64,000 bases of DNA, from the NCBI GenBank assembly GCA_964470995.1, contig CAYYEP010000004.1:3498-67497 (forward strand), given 5' to 3'. This DNA comes from UBA5738 sp964470995. GTDB lineage: Bacteria > Patescibacteriota > Minisyncoccia > Minisyncoccales > UBA5738. The notes beneath the pieces are model-generated. The model ran no database searches and was not told the DNA's origin. It saw only the letters and a program-made list of their open reading frames with translations. Shown one piece after another: positions 25,287 to 35,500 of this stretch (position 1 is the stretch's first letter; the number at the start of each line of letters is the position of its first letter). The position numbers were made by a program, and so were the translations under genes.

Positions 25287-27508
25287 AGCAAACCGTATTA
25301 TTGATATTGGGGATGATCGCCATTATTAGTGTGATTATTTTTGGGTTTGCCCTAAACCAGGTGCGCGTCGAGCAGATTTCATTGGCTTCGGATCTTGAGT
25401 CGCGAACGCGCTTGCTGGCGGAAAGCCTGAAAGAATCAGTTGAGCCGCTTTATCTTTCGAATTCCGAGGAAGCCCTGCAAAGCGTTATGGATAGATTCAC
25501 CGACCGGCAACGGTTGCTTGGATTGGCGGTTTACGACAATAAGGGGAATTTGGTGGCGGCTTCCGCGGGCTTGCCTGAGGCCGCGATCCAAGGAGCGGTT
25601 CTTGCCGGTAAAGTGATGGATGCCAACAAGGAGGCGGGCTTATTCGTGGAAACCGTGGGCGGAAAAGTCTATGATCTGGCAGTTCCTCTCTACCAAGAAA
25701 ATGTGGTGGTTGGCGCGTTATTGGTAGTGCAGCGGGCGGATTATATCGATGTGGCGATATCGGAAATATGGACAAGCAATTTTTATCGTTTTTTAGTCCA
25801 ATCCTTGGTTGTGGCATTGACGATAATGATAATCTTGAGGTTCTTTATTTTTCGGCCGGTGGCAATGATGGTGTTGTCCATACGCGCGGCGCTATCCGGG
25901 AAGATAGATCAAAGATTGGCTAAAGCGAATTATAACTTTTTTAATCCGTTGGCGCGAGAAATCTCGAGGATAACCAAAAGTTTACTTCAGGCAAGATCGG
26001 CGGCAAGCGAAGAAGCAAGAATGCGGCTAAAAAAAATTGATACGCCTTGGACGGCGGAAAGACTGCAAGAATTCATTAAGGCTTATATGAAAGATAGGAA
26101 GATATTCGCAGTTTCCAATACGGAGCCTTATATGCATAAAAAAATCAATGGCAAGATCCAATATATTATTCCCGCCAGTGGAGTAATTACGGCAATGGAG
26201 CCTGTAATGAGAGCTTGCGGAGGCTTGTGGCTAACTCGCGGCGTTACCGAAGAAGACAAAATTGTGGTCGGAGCGGATAACAAAATACAAGTTCCTCCGG
26301 AAGAGCCGAGGTATATTCTGAAGCGAATATGGCTGACGGAGCAAGAGAATAATGGTTTTAATGTTGGTTTTTGCAGTGAGACTTTATGGCCTTTATGCCA
26401 TTCGGTGTATGTGAGGCCGGTTTTTCGTAAGGATGATTGGCTGGAATACCGCCGGGTTAACGGTAAATTTACCGAAAATATTTTGTCGGAAATAAGAAAT
26501 GTTCAGAGGCCACTAATTTTGGTTCAGGATTATCATTTCGCACTTTTGCCGCAAATGGTCAAGAAGGCTCGTCCGGATGCGCAAGTAAGCATTTTTTGGC
26601 ATATACCTTGGCCGAGCGCCGATATTTTTAATGTTTGTCCTTGGAAAAAGGAAATTTTAGAGGGCATATTGGGAGCGGATGTGATTGGTTTTCACACGCG
26701 GCAGTATTGCAATAATTTCATGGATACGGTTTCGAGAGAGATCGAAGCGGTGGTAGATATGGAGCAATTTTCAATTACGCGGAGCGGCCATACGTCGTAT
26801 ATTAAGCGTATTCCGATAAGCGTGGCATTTAGTAACGGAAAGCCAGTTTTAAATAATGAAGAAAATAGAAATGCTGATTACGCCAAGCGTTATGGGATCA
26901 AAACAAAATATTTGGGGCTGGGGGTCGACAGGCTTGATTATATTAAGGGTATCCCAGAGCGCTTTAAGGCAATCGAGTTTTTTTTCGATCGGTATCCGCA
27001 TTATCGGGAGCAGCTTACATTTTTGCAAATTTCACCTTTGAGCCGGCAGCAAGTTGTCCAATACCAGATTTTCGGCAAAGAAGTTGTCGCAGAAATGGAA
27101 AGAATAAATTTAAAATTCGCAACCGATAAATGGCAGCCGATAAGGCTTGTCAGGGAAAATTTATCGCATGAAGAATTGCATTTTCTTTATCGGCAGGCAA
27201 ATTTTTGTCTTATTACTTCTTTGCATGATGGAATGAATATGGTGGCGAAAGAGTACGCGGCGGCGCGTCACGACGATGCGGGAGTCTTGATATTAAGCCA
27301 GTTTACCGGCGCTTCGCGCGATATGAAAGGGGCGGTCATTGTGAATCCATATAGTGCCGAACAGACGGCGGCGGCGATGCATACCGCAATAACCATGCCT
27401 TTGAGCGAGCAGCGGCGGCGAATGGTGAAAATGAGGGAGGCTGTAAAAAACTATAATGTTTACCGTTGGTCGGCCGAGTTAATTAAAGCAACTGCCGGTT
27501 GCGATTAA
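25283..27508 (+). CDS. otsA: Membrane-anchored trehalose-6-phosphate synthase with a sensor module
   Basis: 741 residues. Residues 1-27 and about 167-190 are membrane helices enclosing an external domain (30-165) like the sensory domains of receptors (YDNKGNLVAAS, VPLYQENVVVGALLVV). RPVAMMVLSIRAALSGKI starts a HAMP-like linker, a short coiled coil follows, and from about 270 on the chain is an OtsA glycosyltransferase: ILVQDYHFALLP, IFWHIPWPSADIF, GVDRLDYIKGIPERF and SLHDGMNMVAKEY, the UDP-glucose and glucose-6-phosphate sites. It would make trehalose 6-phosphate at the membrane, perhaps under control of an external signal. Normal OtsA is about 470 residues and cytosolic. Confidence 0.88.
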   Translation: MKQTVLLILGMIAIISVIIFGFALNQVRVEQISLASDLESRTRLLAESLKESVEPLYLSNSEEALQSVMDRFTDRQRLLGLAVYDNKGNLVAASAGLPEAAIQGAVLAGKVMDANKEAGLFVETVGGKVYDLAVPLYQENVVVGALLVVQRADYIDVAISEIWTSNFYRFLVQSLVVALTIMIILRFFIFRPVAMMVLSIRAALSGKIDQRLAKANYNFFNPLAREISRITKSLLQARSAASEEARMRLKKIDTPWTAERLQEFIKAYMKDRKIFAVSNTEPYMHKKINGKIQYIIPASGVITAMEPVMRACGGLWLTRGVTEEDKIVVGADNKIQVPPEEPRYILKRIWLTEQENNGFNVGFCSETLWPLCHSVYVRPVFRKDDWLEYRRVNGKFTENILSEIRNVQRPLILVQDYHFALLPQMVKKARPDAQVSIFWHIPWPSADIFNVCPWKKEILEGILGADVIGFHTRQYCNNFMDTVSREIEAVVDMEQFSITRSGHTSYIKRIPISVAFSNGKPVLNNEENRNADYAKRYGIKTKYLGLGVDRLDYIKGIPERFKAIEFFFDRYPHYREQLTFLQISPLSRQQVVQYQIFGKEVVAEMERINLKFATDKWQPIRLVRENLSHEELHFLYRQANFCLITSLHDGMNMVAKEYAAARHDDAGVLILSQFTGASRDMKGAVIVNPYSAEQTAAAMHTAITMPLSEQRRRMVKMREAVKNYNVYRWSAELIKATAGCD

Positions 27509-27674
27509 CCGATGGGCGGTATTGCGGCGGCGGCGATAATAATTGCGCCATTGCTACGATTTAGACTTAATCCTTTATATTGGAATGCCTGAAGCGTAAG
27601 CGAAGGGAGGTTTAACAATGATTACCGCGGCGTAATCCCGGAAGATTCATTTATTATAAGTTCGCAAGGGTGTA
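27509..27674. other. Convergent intergenic region
   Basis: It contains GCGTAAGCGAA and GATTACCGCGGCGTAAT (27592-27643), which resemble parts of the dispersed repeat at 20.9 and 36.0 kb. A third, badly decayed copy is possible. The imperfect palindrome may also serve as terminator. Confidence 0.3.
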
Positions 27675-28919
27675 TCAATGGATAATTTGTTTCATTTTTT
27701 GGATCCGAACGTGGGCTTGTTCGATGCGATTGCGCGAGATGCGGCCGTCGCGCACGGCTTTTAGGATTGCATCCTTGGCGCGATAAGGCATAGTTTCGTC
27801 GTAAACCGCGCTGTTGTTGGAGAATACAAGTATGTCGCAGCCGGCATTAATAGCACTAACAATGGCGTCTTCGAACCCATAGTTGTCAACAATGGCGCCC
27901 ATTTGCATATCGTCGGAAAAAACTACGCCGTCAAAACCAAGTTTCTGGCGCAGGATTCCCTGTATGATTTTTTCGGAAAGTGTGGCGGGACAATCAGGGT
28001 CGATTTTTTTGTTGATGATGTGGGCGGTCATTACCGAATCGGCGGCGCCGCCGTCAATAAGTTTTTCGTAGGGGGTAAGTTCGGTTTCGTTCCAGGTAAG
28101 CGTGACGTCGGCCAATCCCAGGTGGCTGTCGCGGTCTGAACTTCCGTGGCCGGGAAAATGCTTTAGCGAAGTTATAATCCCAAAACTTTTATGTGCCGCG
28201 ATCATGGAGCGAGCAAGTGTGGCGACGGTTTGAGGGTCAGCCGAGTATGACCGTTCCAGGCCGCCGATTACCGGGTTGTCGGGATTTGTGTCCAGATCAA
28301 TTACGGGCGCAAAATTAACGTTAAATCCAAGATCATCGAGTTCTCTAGCCAATTCCCAGTATGAATTTATGGCGGTGGCGGGATCTTGTCCTAAAGTTTT
28401 CGCGCTGGGTATATTTATAAAACCAAGAGAAGGTTTCAAGCGGTTGATAAGGCCGCCTTCGGCATCAACCGCGACCAGGAGCGGCAGCTCCTTTGAATAA
28501 GTTTTCAATTGGAAAACGAGATCTTTGGTTTGTTCGTAATTGGCAATATTGCGGCCGCCGGTACTGGTTGGGACATCGCGGTCAAAAAGGATTACGCCGC
28601 CCAGGTTAAGTTCGGAAATTGTATTGGCGATATATGACTCCGGTTGAGCCTGGGTGCCGCGAAAGCCGATCATAAGCATTTGGCCTACCTTGGCGGAAAT
28701 ATCATCGGCTGGGGCGGCAGGACGCGACTCGAAATATTCCAAAATGAGCGCGGTTACAAATAAGGCGATAATTGCGGATTTGAATACAGGCCAGTGGTTG
28801 CGGGGCACGATTATTTTTTTGAGTAAAGGTTTAAACGGGGCGGATATTTTTTTTAATGATTTGGCGCAAAAAATATTAACGCTCCGGATCGTGCGTTTGG
28901 TTTTTTTTCCGATATTCAT
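27675..28919 (-). CDS. nagZ: Family 3 glycoside hydrolase, NagZ-like, membrane-anchored
   Basis: 414 residues: a basic N-terminus, one membrane helix (about 44-62), then a GH3 TIM barrel outside. KHFPGHGSSDRDSH is the catalytic His/Asp loop of NagZ-type beta-N-acetylhexosaminidases and VFSDDMQMGA carries the nucleophile Asp. It lacks the second GH3 domain, as NagZ does. The likely substrate is N-acetylglucosamine linked to anhydro-muramic acid, so it would act in wall turnover, or on external glycans. It is transcribed alone; TATATATA-like sequence lies just upstream. Confidence 0.88.
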   Translation of the reverse strand: MNIGKKTKRTIRSVNIFCAKSLKKISAPFKPLLKKIIVPRNHWPVFKSAIIALFVTALILEYFESRPAAPADDISAKVGQMLMIGFRGTQAQPESYIANTISELNLGGVILFDRDVPTSTGGRNIANYEQTKDLVFQLKTYSKELPLLVAVDAEGGLINRLKPSLGFINIPSAKTLGQDPATAINSYWELARELDDLGFNVNFAPVIDLDTNPDNPVIGGLERSYSADPQTVATLARSMIAAHKSFGIITSLKHFPGHGSSDRDSHLGLADVTLTWNETELTPYEKLIDGGAADSVMTAHIINKKIDPDCPATLSEKIIQGILRQKLGFDGVVFSDDMQMGAIVDNYGFEDAIVSAINAGCDILVFSNNSAVYDETMPYRAKDAILKAVRDGRISRNRIEQAHVRIQKMKQIIH

Positions 28920-28984
28920 AGGTTGGCAAGTAAGATTGTTGTTTCTTTATATATAGCAGGAATGGTGCTGATGCAAAGAGGCAA

Positions 28985-29024
28985 ACAAAAAACCCGCCGT
29001 TTCGCGTCGGCGGGTTTTTTGTTT
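28985..29024 (-). terminator. Intrinsic terminator, usable in both directions
   Basis: CCCGCCG (28993-28999) pairs with CGGCGGG (29008-29014), flanked by an A-run on the left and a T-run on the right. It ends the secreted deacetylase gene. Confidence 0.85.
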
Positions 29025-29030
29025 TTGAGA

Positions 29031-32000
29031 TTATTGAACCGATGTTTCGGTGATTGCCTGGCTCATAGGCAACACGGTTATCCCTGATGATTTAAGAGCT
29101 TCTATTTGTTTGGCAAAGTCGGCGGTTGTGGTGTCGTAGGGTTCGAGGTCGTCGTTGGTGACGCGATGGTAAACAATAACAAGCCAGGAGTTATCCCTTT
29201 TGGCTTGGTCGATCCAGCTTTGGTATTCGGCCAGAGTGGTTGTGGTTTTTATGTTTTGCACCTTGATGCGGTCGATGTCGTAATTGTTTTGCAGGTTATA
29301 TCCTTCGTCGGTCGGCCGGTGGGAAGTATAGTATTTTTTAATCGCAGTCAAAACGGTTTCGTTATAATCGCCGTACGGGGTGGCAAAGCTTTTTATGTTG
29401 CCGCTGCCAACAATATTTTCAAGGTAAGTTTTGGATTCGGATAGTTCTTGATCAAGTTGGGCGGAATCAATTTGTGTTAAAAAAGGATGGGTGATGGAGT
29501 GCGATCCGATTTCGTGGCCTTGCTCGTAGATTGATTTGACTGCGGCGGGGCCGTTCTGGCCAAGATTGTCAATGTTGGCGTTATCCTGCAAATAAGTGGT
29601 GGCGAAATAGTAGGTGGATTTGTAGCCATAGTTTGCCAGGGCGGGAATAGCAGTCGACGTGTTGGTTTCCCAACTGTCGTCAAAAGTGAGGCTTACTATT
29701 GGGCGGGTAAAGCCTTCCGGAACGATTTTGACGTAGGAATAGTCATCGGTGATCAAGGTGCCGGTGTGCTTGAGCGAATGCAGGATAGTCATTGTATTGG
29801 CACCGTAGGGCACGGTGACTATTCCTGAATATCTGGCCCAGCTGTTGTTGGTTGCGGGCGCGGTTCCCAGTTCAAGATAGCGCGGAATGCCGGATAAATA
29901 ATTGAAGGCAACGATGAAGTGGGTGGGATCAGTGGCTTTATACCAGTCGGAGACCATATAAGTTTCGCCAGGTGTAACCTCAATCGGGTCGAAATACCAT
30001 TTCGCGTCACCATCGGCGCCGTATTTGGTAACTGTTGTTTGCACAGATCGATCGCCGCTGTGGCCGCTATCTAGATAAGTGAAATCGGCTTTAATGTCGT
30101 CTTTTAGCGTGCTCCAGGCGCTAGTGTGCCAGAGATCGGGGGTGTTGCCGGCGGGAGAGATTTCGAGTGATGCGTTAGCCGGATTGCCGACGGGGACGGG
30201 GGCGACGGTAATCGAATAGTCGTCGGTTGTCAGCGAACAGTTCCCGCGTTCAATAAGATGCAGGACGGTTATAGTTTTGGCATTGGCGGGAGCGGTGACT
30301 ACTCCGGCAAACCGGGTCCAATCAGCGCTTTGTGATGCGTTGCCAATTTCCGGATAAGAGGAGTCTGTGCCATTGTCGTATGTGATCATTGCCGCAACGC
30401 GGGTGTCGCAATCAGATTTGTACCAGTCAGTGATTAGATAGCGCAGACCGGGGGTTACAGCTACCGGATCAGGATACCATTTCGCGTCCCCGTCGATATA
30501 GGAAGTTATCTCAACTCTAGCGCTTTTAGAGCCGTTGTGGGCGTCGTCACTATAGTTATAATTTGCCGTATTGTTGCCCCAACCGCCTTGGTTCCAATTG
30601 ATTGGCAGGGTACTGGAAGCTGCGGTTTCTTCAAGTGATGGATTAAGTAAAAGATTATCGGTAGGATAATTCCGCCGCACCAAGGCAATTAAGCAGGTTT
30701 TGCTATCATTACTAGCTAGGTTTATGCCACCATCGGCGGCACAATCGCCGCCAAAGGTTATTTTGTATTCAGCCGGGTTAGTGTTTCCGCGGCCGATCAC
30801 ACTGACCGCGTAATTTCCGGCGGCTAGGGTGAGGTGCGAGGTGCTGTTGCCAAGGTTTTCCATTTCAGCGGCGCCGTTGATCAGCAGGTCGAATTTGCCG
30901 TTGTCGCTGACATCAAGACTAATGTTGAGTTTGGCTGGCCCCGGGTTGTAAGTGTTTGTGAAAGTGCAGGTGACGGTCATACCGTCGGCGATAATAATAT
31001 TATTTGGAGTTTGACTGTTGTCGCATTTGCCGCCGTCAGAATTCCAGTTATCGGCCGGCATTTCGGTGATCGAGTAGGTTCCGGCGGCCAGAGTTTGGCG
31101 GTTTTCCTGGCCGTTGGAAAGGGCGAATCCTTGATAGCCGCTTCCGGTGGCAGTGAACATAAAGGCGTTATCTCCGCCCGAAGTTATTTTTTTAACGACA
31201 ATTGTTCCGGTTGGCGTTTGTTCGGTAAAGGATAGGTCATCCAAAGTGAGGTTGCCGATTTTGCTTATTGTGTGCAGGACCGAGTATTTGACGGTTTCGG
31301 CGGGCAAACAGATACTGGCCGAATATTGCTTCCATGCGGTTGAAGCCGGAGCATCGGCTAATTTAATGGTAGAGGCGACATTGGATGAGTTGTAGGCGAC
31401 GACCGATACCTGCGATACAATGTTTGATTTGTACCAGTCGCTAAAAACATAGCATTTGCCGCCGGTTATTGCTTGCGGCGCAAAATACCAGCGAGCAAAG
31501 CCGTTGGTATATCTGGTAATTGTGGTTTTAACACTCATTGATCCGGTGTGGCCGGTGCCGGACGCGTAAGTGAACGCGGCTGAGTTGGTGCCGTTTTTTT
31601 CTTTAATCCATCCCAGGGGAAGATTGGTGCGGGGGTCGGTTTCTTCAAGCGAGGAGTTGGGGACATTCCCGTTGACGGTTGGGTCGGGAATTTGGATTAG
31701 CGAGTAATTATCGGTTTGTAGGGTGCCTTTCGCGGCGAGCAATTGGAAGACGGTTGCTTTTACCGCGCCCGCGGGGGCGGTAAACGAGTAGGCGGATTTG
31801 GTCCAAATAATTTTTGCTGCATTATTTCCCAAAAGCGCGTAGGTTTTAATTCCCGCTGAATTTTGGAATTCGGCGTAGGTTTTGGTGGGGGCGGTGGCTT
31901 TATAGTAATTCGTAAAATAATAAGTTTTTCCCGCGGTTACCTCCACCGGATCAAAAAACCATCGGGTGTCGCCGTTTGTATAGGCCGAAACGGTGATTTT

Positions 32001-32225
32001 GACCGATTTGGAACCGTTTTGCGCGCTGCCGGTGACGTAATAAAATGATGAGGTATTTGTTCCGGATTTGGCCGCGGTCCAACCGGAAGGAGTCTTGCGC
32101 GTTGAAGCGGCGGTTTCCAGTGATGGGTTGGAAATCAAGTTGGTGGCGGCGGTAACGTGTCCCGCATAGAACGCGATTGGGACAATAAGCGACAGAATGA
32201 AGCCGGTTATTTTTGTTTTTTGCAT
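29031..32225 (-). CDS. Large secreted polysaccharide deacetylase with repeated binding modules
   Basis: 1064 residues with a signal peptide (about 1-26). Four similar modules of about 160 residues follow, each starting N-P/A-S-L-E and containing a GW, a H/N-GS-S-V motif and a DDYS end, which resemble carbohydrate-binding CBM4/9 or CBM6-type beta sandwiches. Between modules two and three lie two SpaA/prealbumin-like stretches (IVVKKITSGGDNAFMFTATG). The last 230 residues are a NodB deacetylase: SLTFDDSWETN, HEIGSHSITHPFL, FATPYGDYNE and LVIVYHRV give the metal triad Asp-His-His and catalytic residues. It would deacetylate an external glycan such as peptidoglycan or chitin-like polymers. Confidence 0.85.
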   Translation of the reverse strand: MQKTKITGFILSLIVPIAFYAGHVTAATNLISNPSLETAASTRKTPSGWTAAKSGTNTSSFYYVTGSAQNGSKSVKITVSAYTNGDTRWFFDPVEVTAGKTYYFTNYYKATAPTKTYAEFQNSAGIKTYALLGNNAAKIIWTKSAYSFTAPAGAVKATVFQLLAAKGTLQTDNYSLIQIPDPTVNGNVPNSSLEETDPRTNLPLGWIKEKNGTNSAAFTYASGTGHTGSMSVKTTITRYTNGFARWYFAPQAITGGKCYVFSDWYKSNIVSQVSVVAYNSSNVASTIKLADAPASTAWKQYSASICLPAETVKYSVLHTISKIGNLTLDDLSFTEQTPTGTIVVKKITSGGDNAFMFTATGSGYQGFALSNGQENRQTLAAGTYSITEMPADNWNSDGGKCDNSQTPNNIIIADGMTVTCTFTNTYNPGPAKLNISLDVSDNGKFDLLINGAAEMENLGNSTSHLTLAAGNYAVSVIGRGNTNPAEYKITFGGDCAADGGINLASNDSKTCLIALVRRNYPTDNLLLNPSLEETAASSTLPINWNQGGWGNNTANYNYSDDAHNGSKSARVEITSYIDGDAKWYPDPVAVTPGLRYLITDWYKSDCDTRVAAMITYDNGTDSSYPEIGNASQSADWTRFAGVVTAPANAKTITVLHLIERGNCSLTTDDYSITVAPVPVGNPANASLEISPAGNTPDLWHTSAWSTLKDDIKADFTYLDSGHSGDRSVQTTVTKYGADGDAKWYFDPIEVTPGETYMVSDWYKATDPTHFIVAFNYLSGIPRYLELGTAPATNNSWARYSGIVTVPYGANTMTILHSLKHTGTLITDDYSYVKIVPEGFTRPIVSLTFDDSWETNTSTAIPALANYGYKSTYYFATTYLQDNANIDNLGQNGPAAVKSIYEQGHEIGSHSITHPFLTQIDSAQLDQELSESKTYLENIVGSGNIKSFATPYGDYNETVLTAIKKYYTSHRPTDEGYNLQNNYDIDRIKVQNIKTTTTLAEYQSWIDQAKRDNSWLVIVYHRVTNDDLEPYDTTTADFAKQIEALKSSGITVLPMSQAITETSVQ

Positions 32226-32364
32226 ATTATTTTGATTTTATGAAGCCGATGGTTCATTTCCCGGGTATGGCCGGGCGAATAACTAATGAATAAGAATTAA
32301 TGGATTAATAATAGCCGATAATCGTTAATTAGCAATTAAAGATGTTAATAATGTCCGCCATTAG

Positions 32365-32392
32365 TTGTCCTATGCAGATATTGTACTATAAT
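32365..32392 (+). promoter_or_regulatory. Predicted promoter, distal
   Basis: TTGTCC 32365-32370, 16-bp spacer, TATAAT 32387-32392. Confidence 0.5.
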
Positions 32393-32469
32393 ATTTATCT
32401 TTTTAAAAAGAGTTGTCTTTCTAATTTGGATAACAGCGGTATTTTGTTAAATCGGTTATGGGATTTTTG

Positions 32470-32498
32470 TTGACAAATGATTGGTTGGTTTCTAGAAT
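32470..32498 (+). promoter_or_regulatory. Predicted promoter of the histidine kinase gene
   Basis: Consensus TTGACA 32470-32475, 17-bp spacer, TAGAAT 32493-32498, about 65 bp before the start codon. Confidence 0.75.
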
Positions 32499-32564
32499 GA
32501 GATACCAGTCAGATCTCTTTAATCGCCAGAATATTTGTCCGCATAAGGGGGGTTCATCATCCAT

Positions 32565-35500
32565 ATGAGCGGAGCGCGGAAAAAAATTACCGAAGCTGGC
32601 ATTGAGCAAGCAGCCGAACAAGTTGCTGGTTTTGAGTTGAGTCGCGCTAACAAGGCCAAATCCGGGGACATAGGTAATCCGATGATTGTCGAATACGAAG
32701 CATCGGGTAAGATAACCTTGTTTAATAAACGAGCCAGCGAATTTTTTGGGTATGCCGCCAAAGAGGTGTTGGGTAAGGATATTTCAATTCTGGCGTACGG
32801 GCGGAGCCGTACGGATGATGCCAAAAGGGGGATCACCGGTATCCATCAAAACATTTTTAACGATCCGGCGGATGGGGGATCTCATATTAACGCAAACAGG
32901 CGGCGCGATGGCCGGCGGGTATGGGTATCCTGGCAAAGCCGTCCAATTGTTTTTAAGAACGGGAAGCCGGCGATAATAGCGGCCGCGGGACGCGATGTCA
33001 CATACCAAATTGAAAATGATGATTCCTTAAGGGATCTAAAAAAAATTGTCGGATCGATTAACGACGGGGTGGGGATAGCCGATAGAGACGGCGTATTGGT
33101 TTTTGCCAACGAACAAGCGGCAAAGATGATTGGTTACCGTTCCAAAGAGATGGTCGGAAAACGGATTATGGATTTTGTTGTGGATGAGGACAAAAAAATT
33201 ATTGAGGAAGCTTTCGTAAGGAGGCGGGAAGGGTTTGCCGGGAGTTACGAATTACGAATGAAACATCGGAGCGGCGGTGTTGTGGAAACGTCGATTTTTG
33301 GGGCGCCCCGTTATGGTCGGAAGGGTTCTTATATTGGATCTTATGCAATAATCAGCGATATAACAGAGCGTAATCGCAACGAGCGGAATTTGCGCCGGAT
33401 GAATCGGACATTACGAGCTTTGGGGAGGGCCAATAAGGCGCTTTTGCGCGCCGGCGACGAAAAAAATCTTTTACAGGACGTGTGCAAAATAATTGCTGAA
33501 GAATGCGGTAATTCGATGGTTTGGATTGGTTTTGCGCGCGAAGATGAAGAAAAAGGCGTTGATGTGGCGGCGCAAATCGGCATGGCTCGGGATTATTTGC
33601 AAACAATAAATATATCTTGGGGGGACAATGATCGAGGGCGCAGCCCGATGGGGACTTGTATCAGAACAGGTAAGATGCGAATTTGCCGAAATATTAAAAA
33701 AGATCCGAATTTTAATCTTTGGCGTCCGATAGCGGAACGTTACGGTTACGCGTCTGCGGCCGCTTTTCCGTTGCGAAGCAACGGAAATACTTTTGGCGCG
33801 ATTGGGATATATTCGCGCAACGTGGATGGTTTTTCGGATGATGAGACTGTTCTTTTGGGTGATTTGGCAGATAATCTAGCGTATGGCATTGTTTCGTTGC
33901 GATTACGCAACGAACGCCAGCAAAATGAGGATATGCTTCGCAAGGCAACGCGCTATCTGGACAGTCTTTTGAGCTTTGCCAATTCGCCAATCATTGTTTG
34001 GGGCCCGGATTTCAGGGTTACGCGCTTTAATACCGCGGCTGAACGTTTAACCGGAATAAAGGCGGCGCAGGCTTTGGGCAAGGATGCGGATTTTTTCTTT
34101 TCATGCACAGGGATTGGCCGTAGGCGTGGCAGTTTTAAATCGGTGTCTTTGGATCAGCGATGGAAAACCATGGAGGCAGATTTTTGCCGGGCCGACGGAT
34201 CAAGGCGCGCCGTGGTGTGGAATTTGGCCAATATTTATGGTTACGGCACTGAGATAGACAAGGTAGTGGCAACGATTGCGCTGGGCCAGGATATTACCGA
34301 TCGCAAGATTGCCCAGGAACAAATCGAGAAATATTTGGCGGAACTTTCCCGCGAGAAGAAAAGGATCGAAAATTTGATGTTGCGAATCGCTGATGAGAAG
34401 AAAATATTGGACGGTATCATTGAAAATACCGAGGCTCTGATTGCCTATTTGGATAACCGTTTTAATTTTGTGAAAGTTAATACGGGTTATTGCCGAGAGT
34501 ATAATCTTGCGCCGAAGGACATGATCGGCAAGAATTTTTTTTCTTTTTTTGCCGATTCGGAAGAAGAAGTGAAAGCGATGTTGAAGAAGCTGCGCCGGGA
34601 AGGCGTAGCGATAAAGCAGTTGGCGATACCGTATTATAATGAGCGGCATCCGGAGAGGGGGATAGTCTATCGGGATCTTATGGCGTCGCCGATAAAAGAT
34701 GCCGCCGGAAACGTATCCGGGATAGTGCTGCTTTATCTTGACGCGACACAGCGCGTGCGCAATGAGAAGACCCTGGCGCTGCATTCCAGGCGGTTGCAGC
34801 AAATGGTCAGCGATCTTCGAAAGCTTCAAATGGCGGTCGAAAATGCTTCAGATATTATTTTTACCGCCGATCCGCATGGAATGATTACTTCGATCAATAA
34901 CGCGGTATTGTCGATACTGGGCTGGTGCCCCCAGGATCTTATCGGGAAATCAGTAACGGTGCTGGGCGGTACGGAAAGACGGCAGGAGCACGGTGCGGTT
35001 TGGGATTCAATACGAAAGCAAAAAAAACCGTTTTCCGGTGAAATAGCGAACACTAGGATCGATGGCCGGACAGCTGATTTTGAATTGCATGTGTCTCCGA
35101 TTATCGATTTGCGGGGCGAAGTTATTTCATATATTGGAATCGAACGTGATTTGACCGAAGCCAAGGCGGTGAGCCGAGCCAAAGAGGAATTTATTTCCAT
35201 GGCGTCGCACCAGTTGCGTACGCCGTTGGCCACAATCAGTTTAAGCGCTCAAATGCTGGCTAACGGGGCGATTGGCAATATTGACAATGAAGCCCGAGGA
35301 CAAATTGAGGAGATATTCAAGATTACGCACCAAATGGCATCGCTTATCGATCTTTTTCTGAATGCTTCCCGCATCGAGATGGGCCGTTTGGAAATAGATC
35401 CTCATCCGCTTGAAGTCGCTCCGTTTCTTCATGAAATTATTAAGTCGATTGGTTCTTTGGCCGCGGTTAAAAAGATTGAGTTGAAGGATGAGATCGCGCC

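Larger units (their letters stand above)
32226..32564. other. Divergent regulatory region
   Basis: AT-rich 339-bp region between the deacetylase and the histidine kinase. Two good plus-strand promoters are listed separately. Repeated TTAAT/AATTAA words on the left side may mark a regulator site. I see no gene. Confidence 0.5.
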
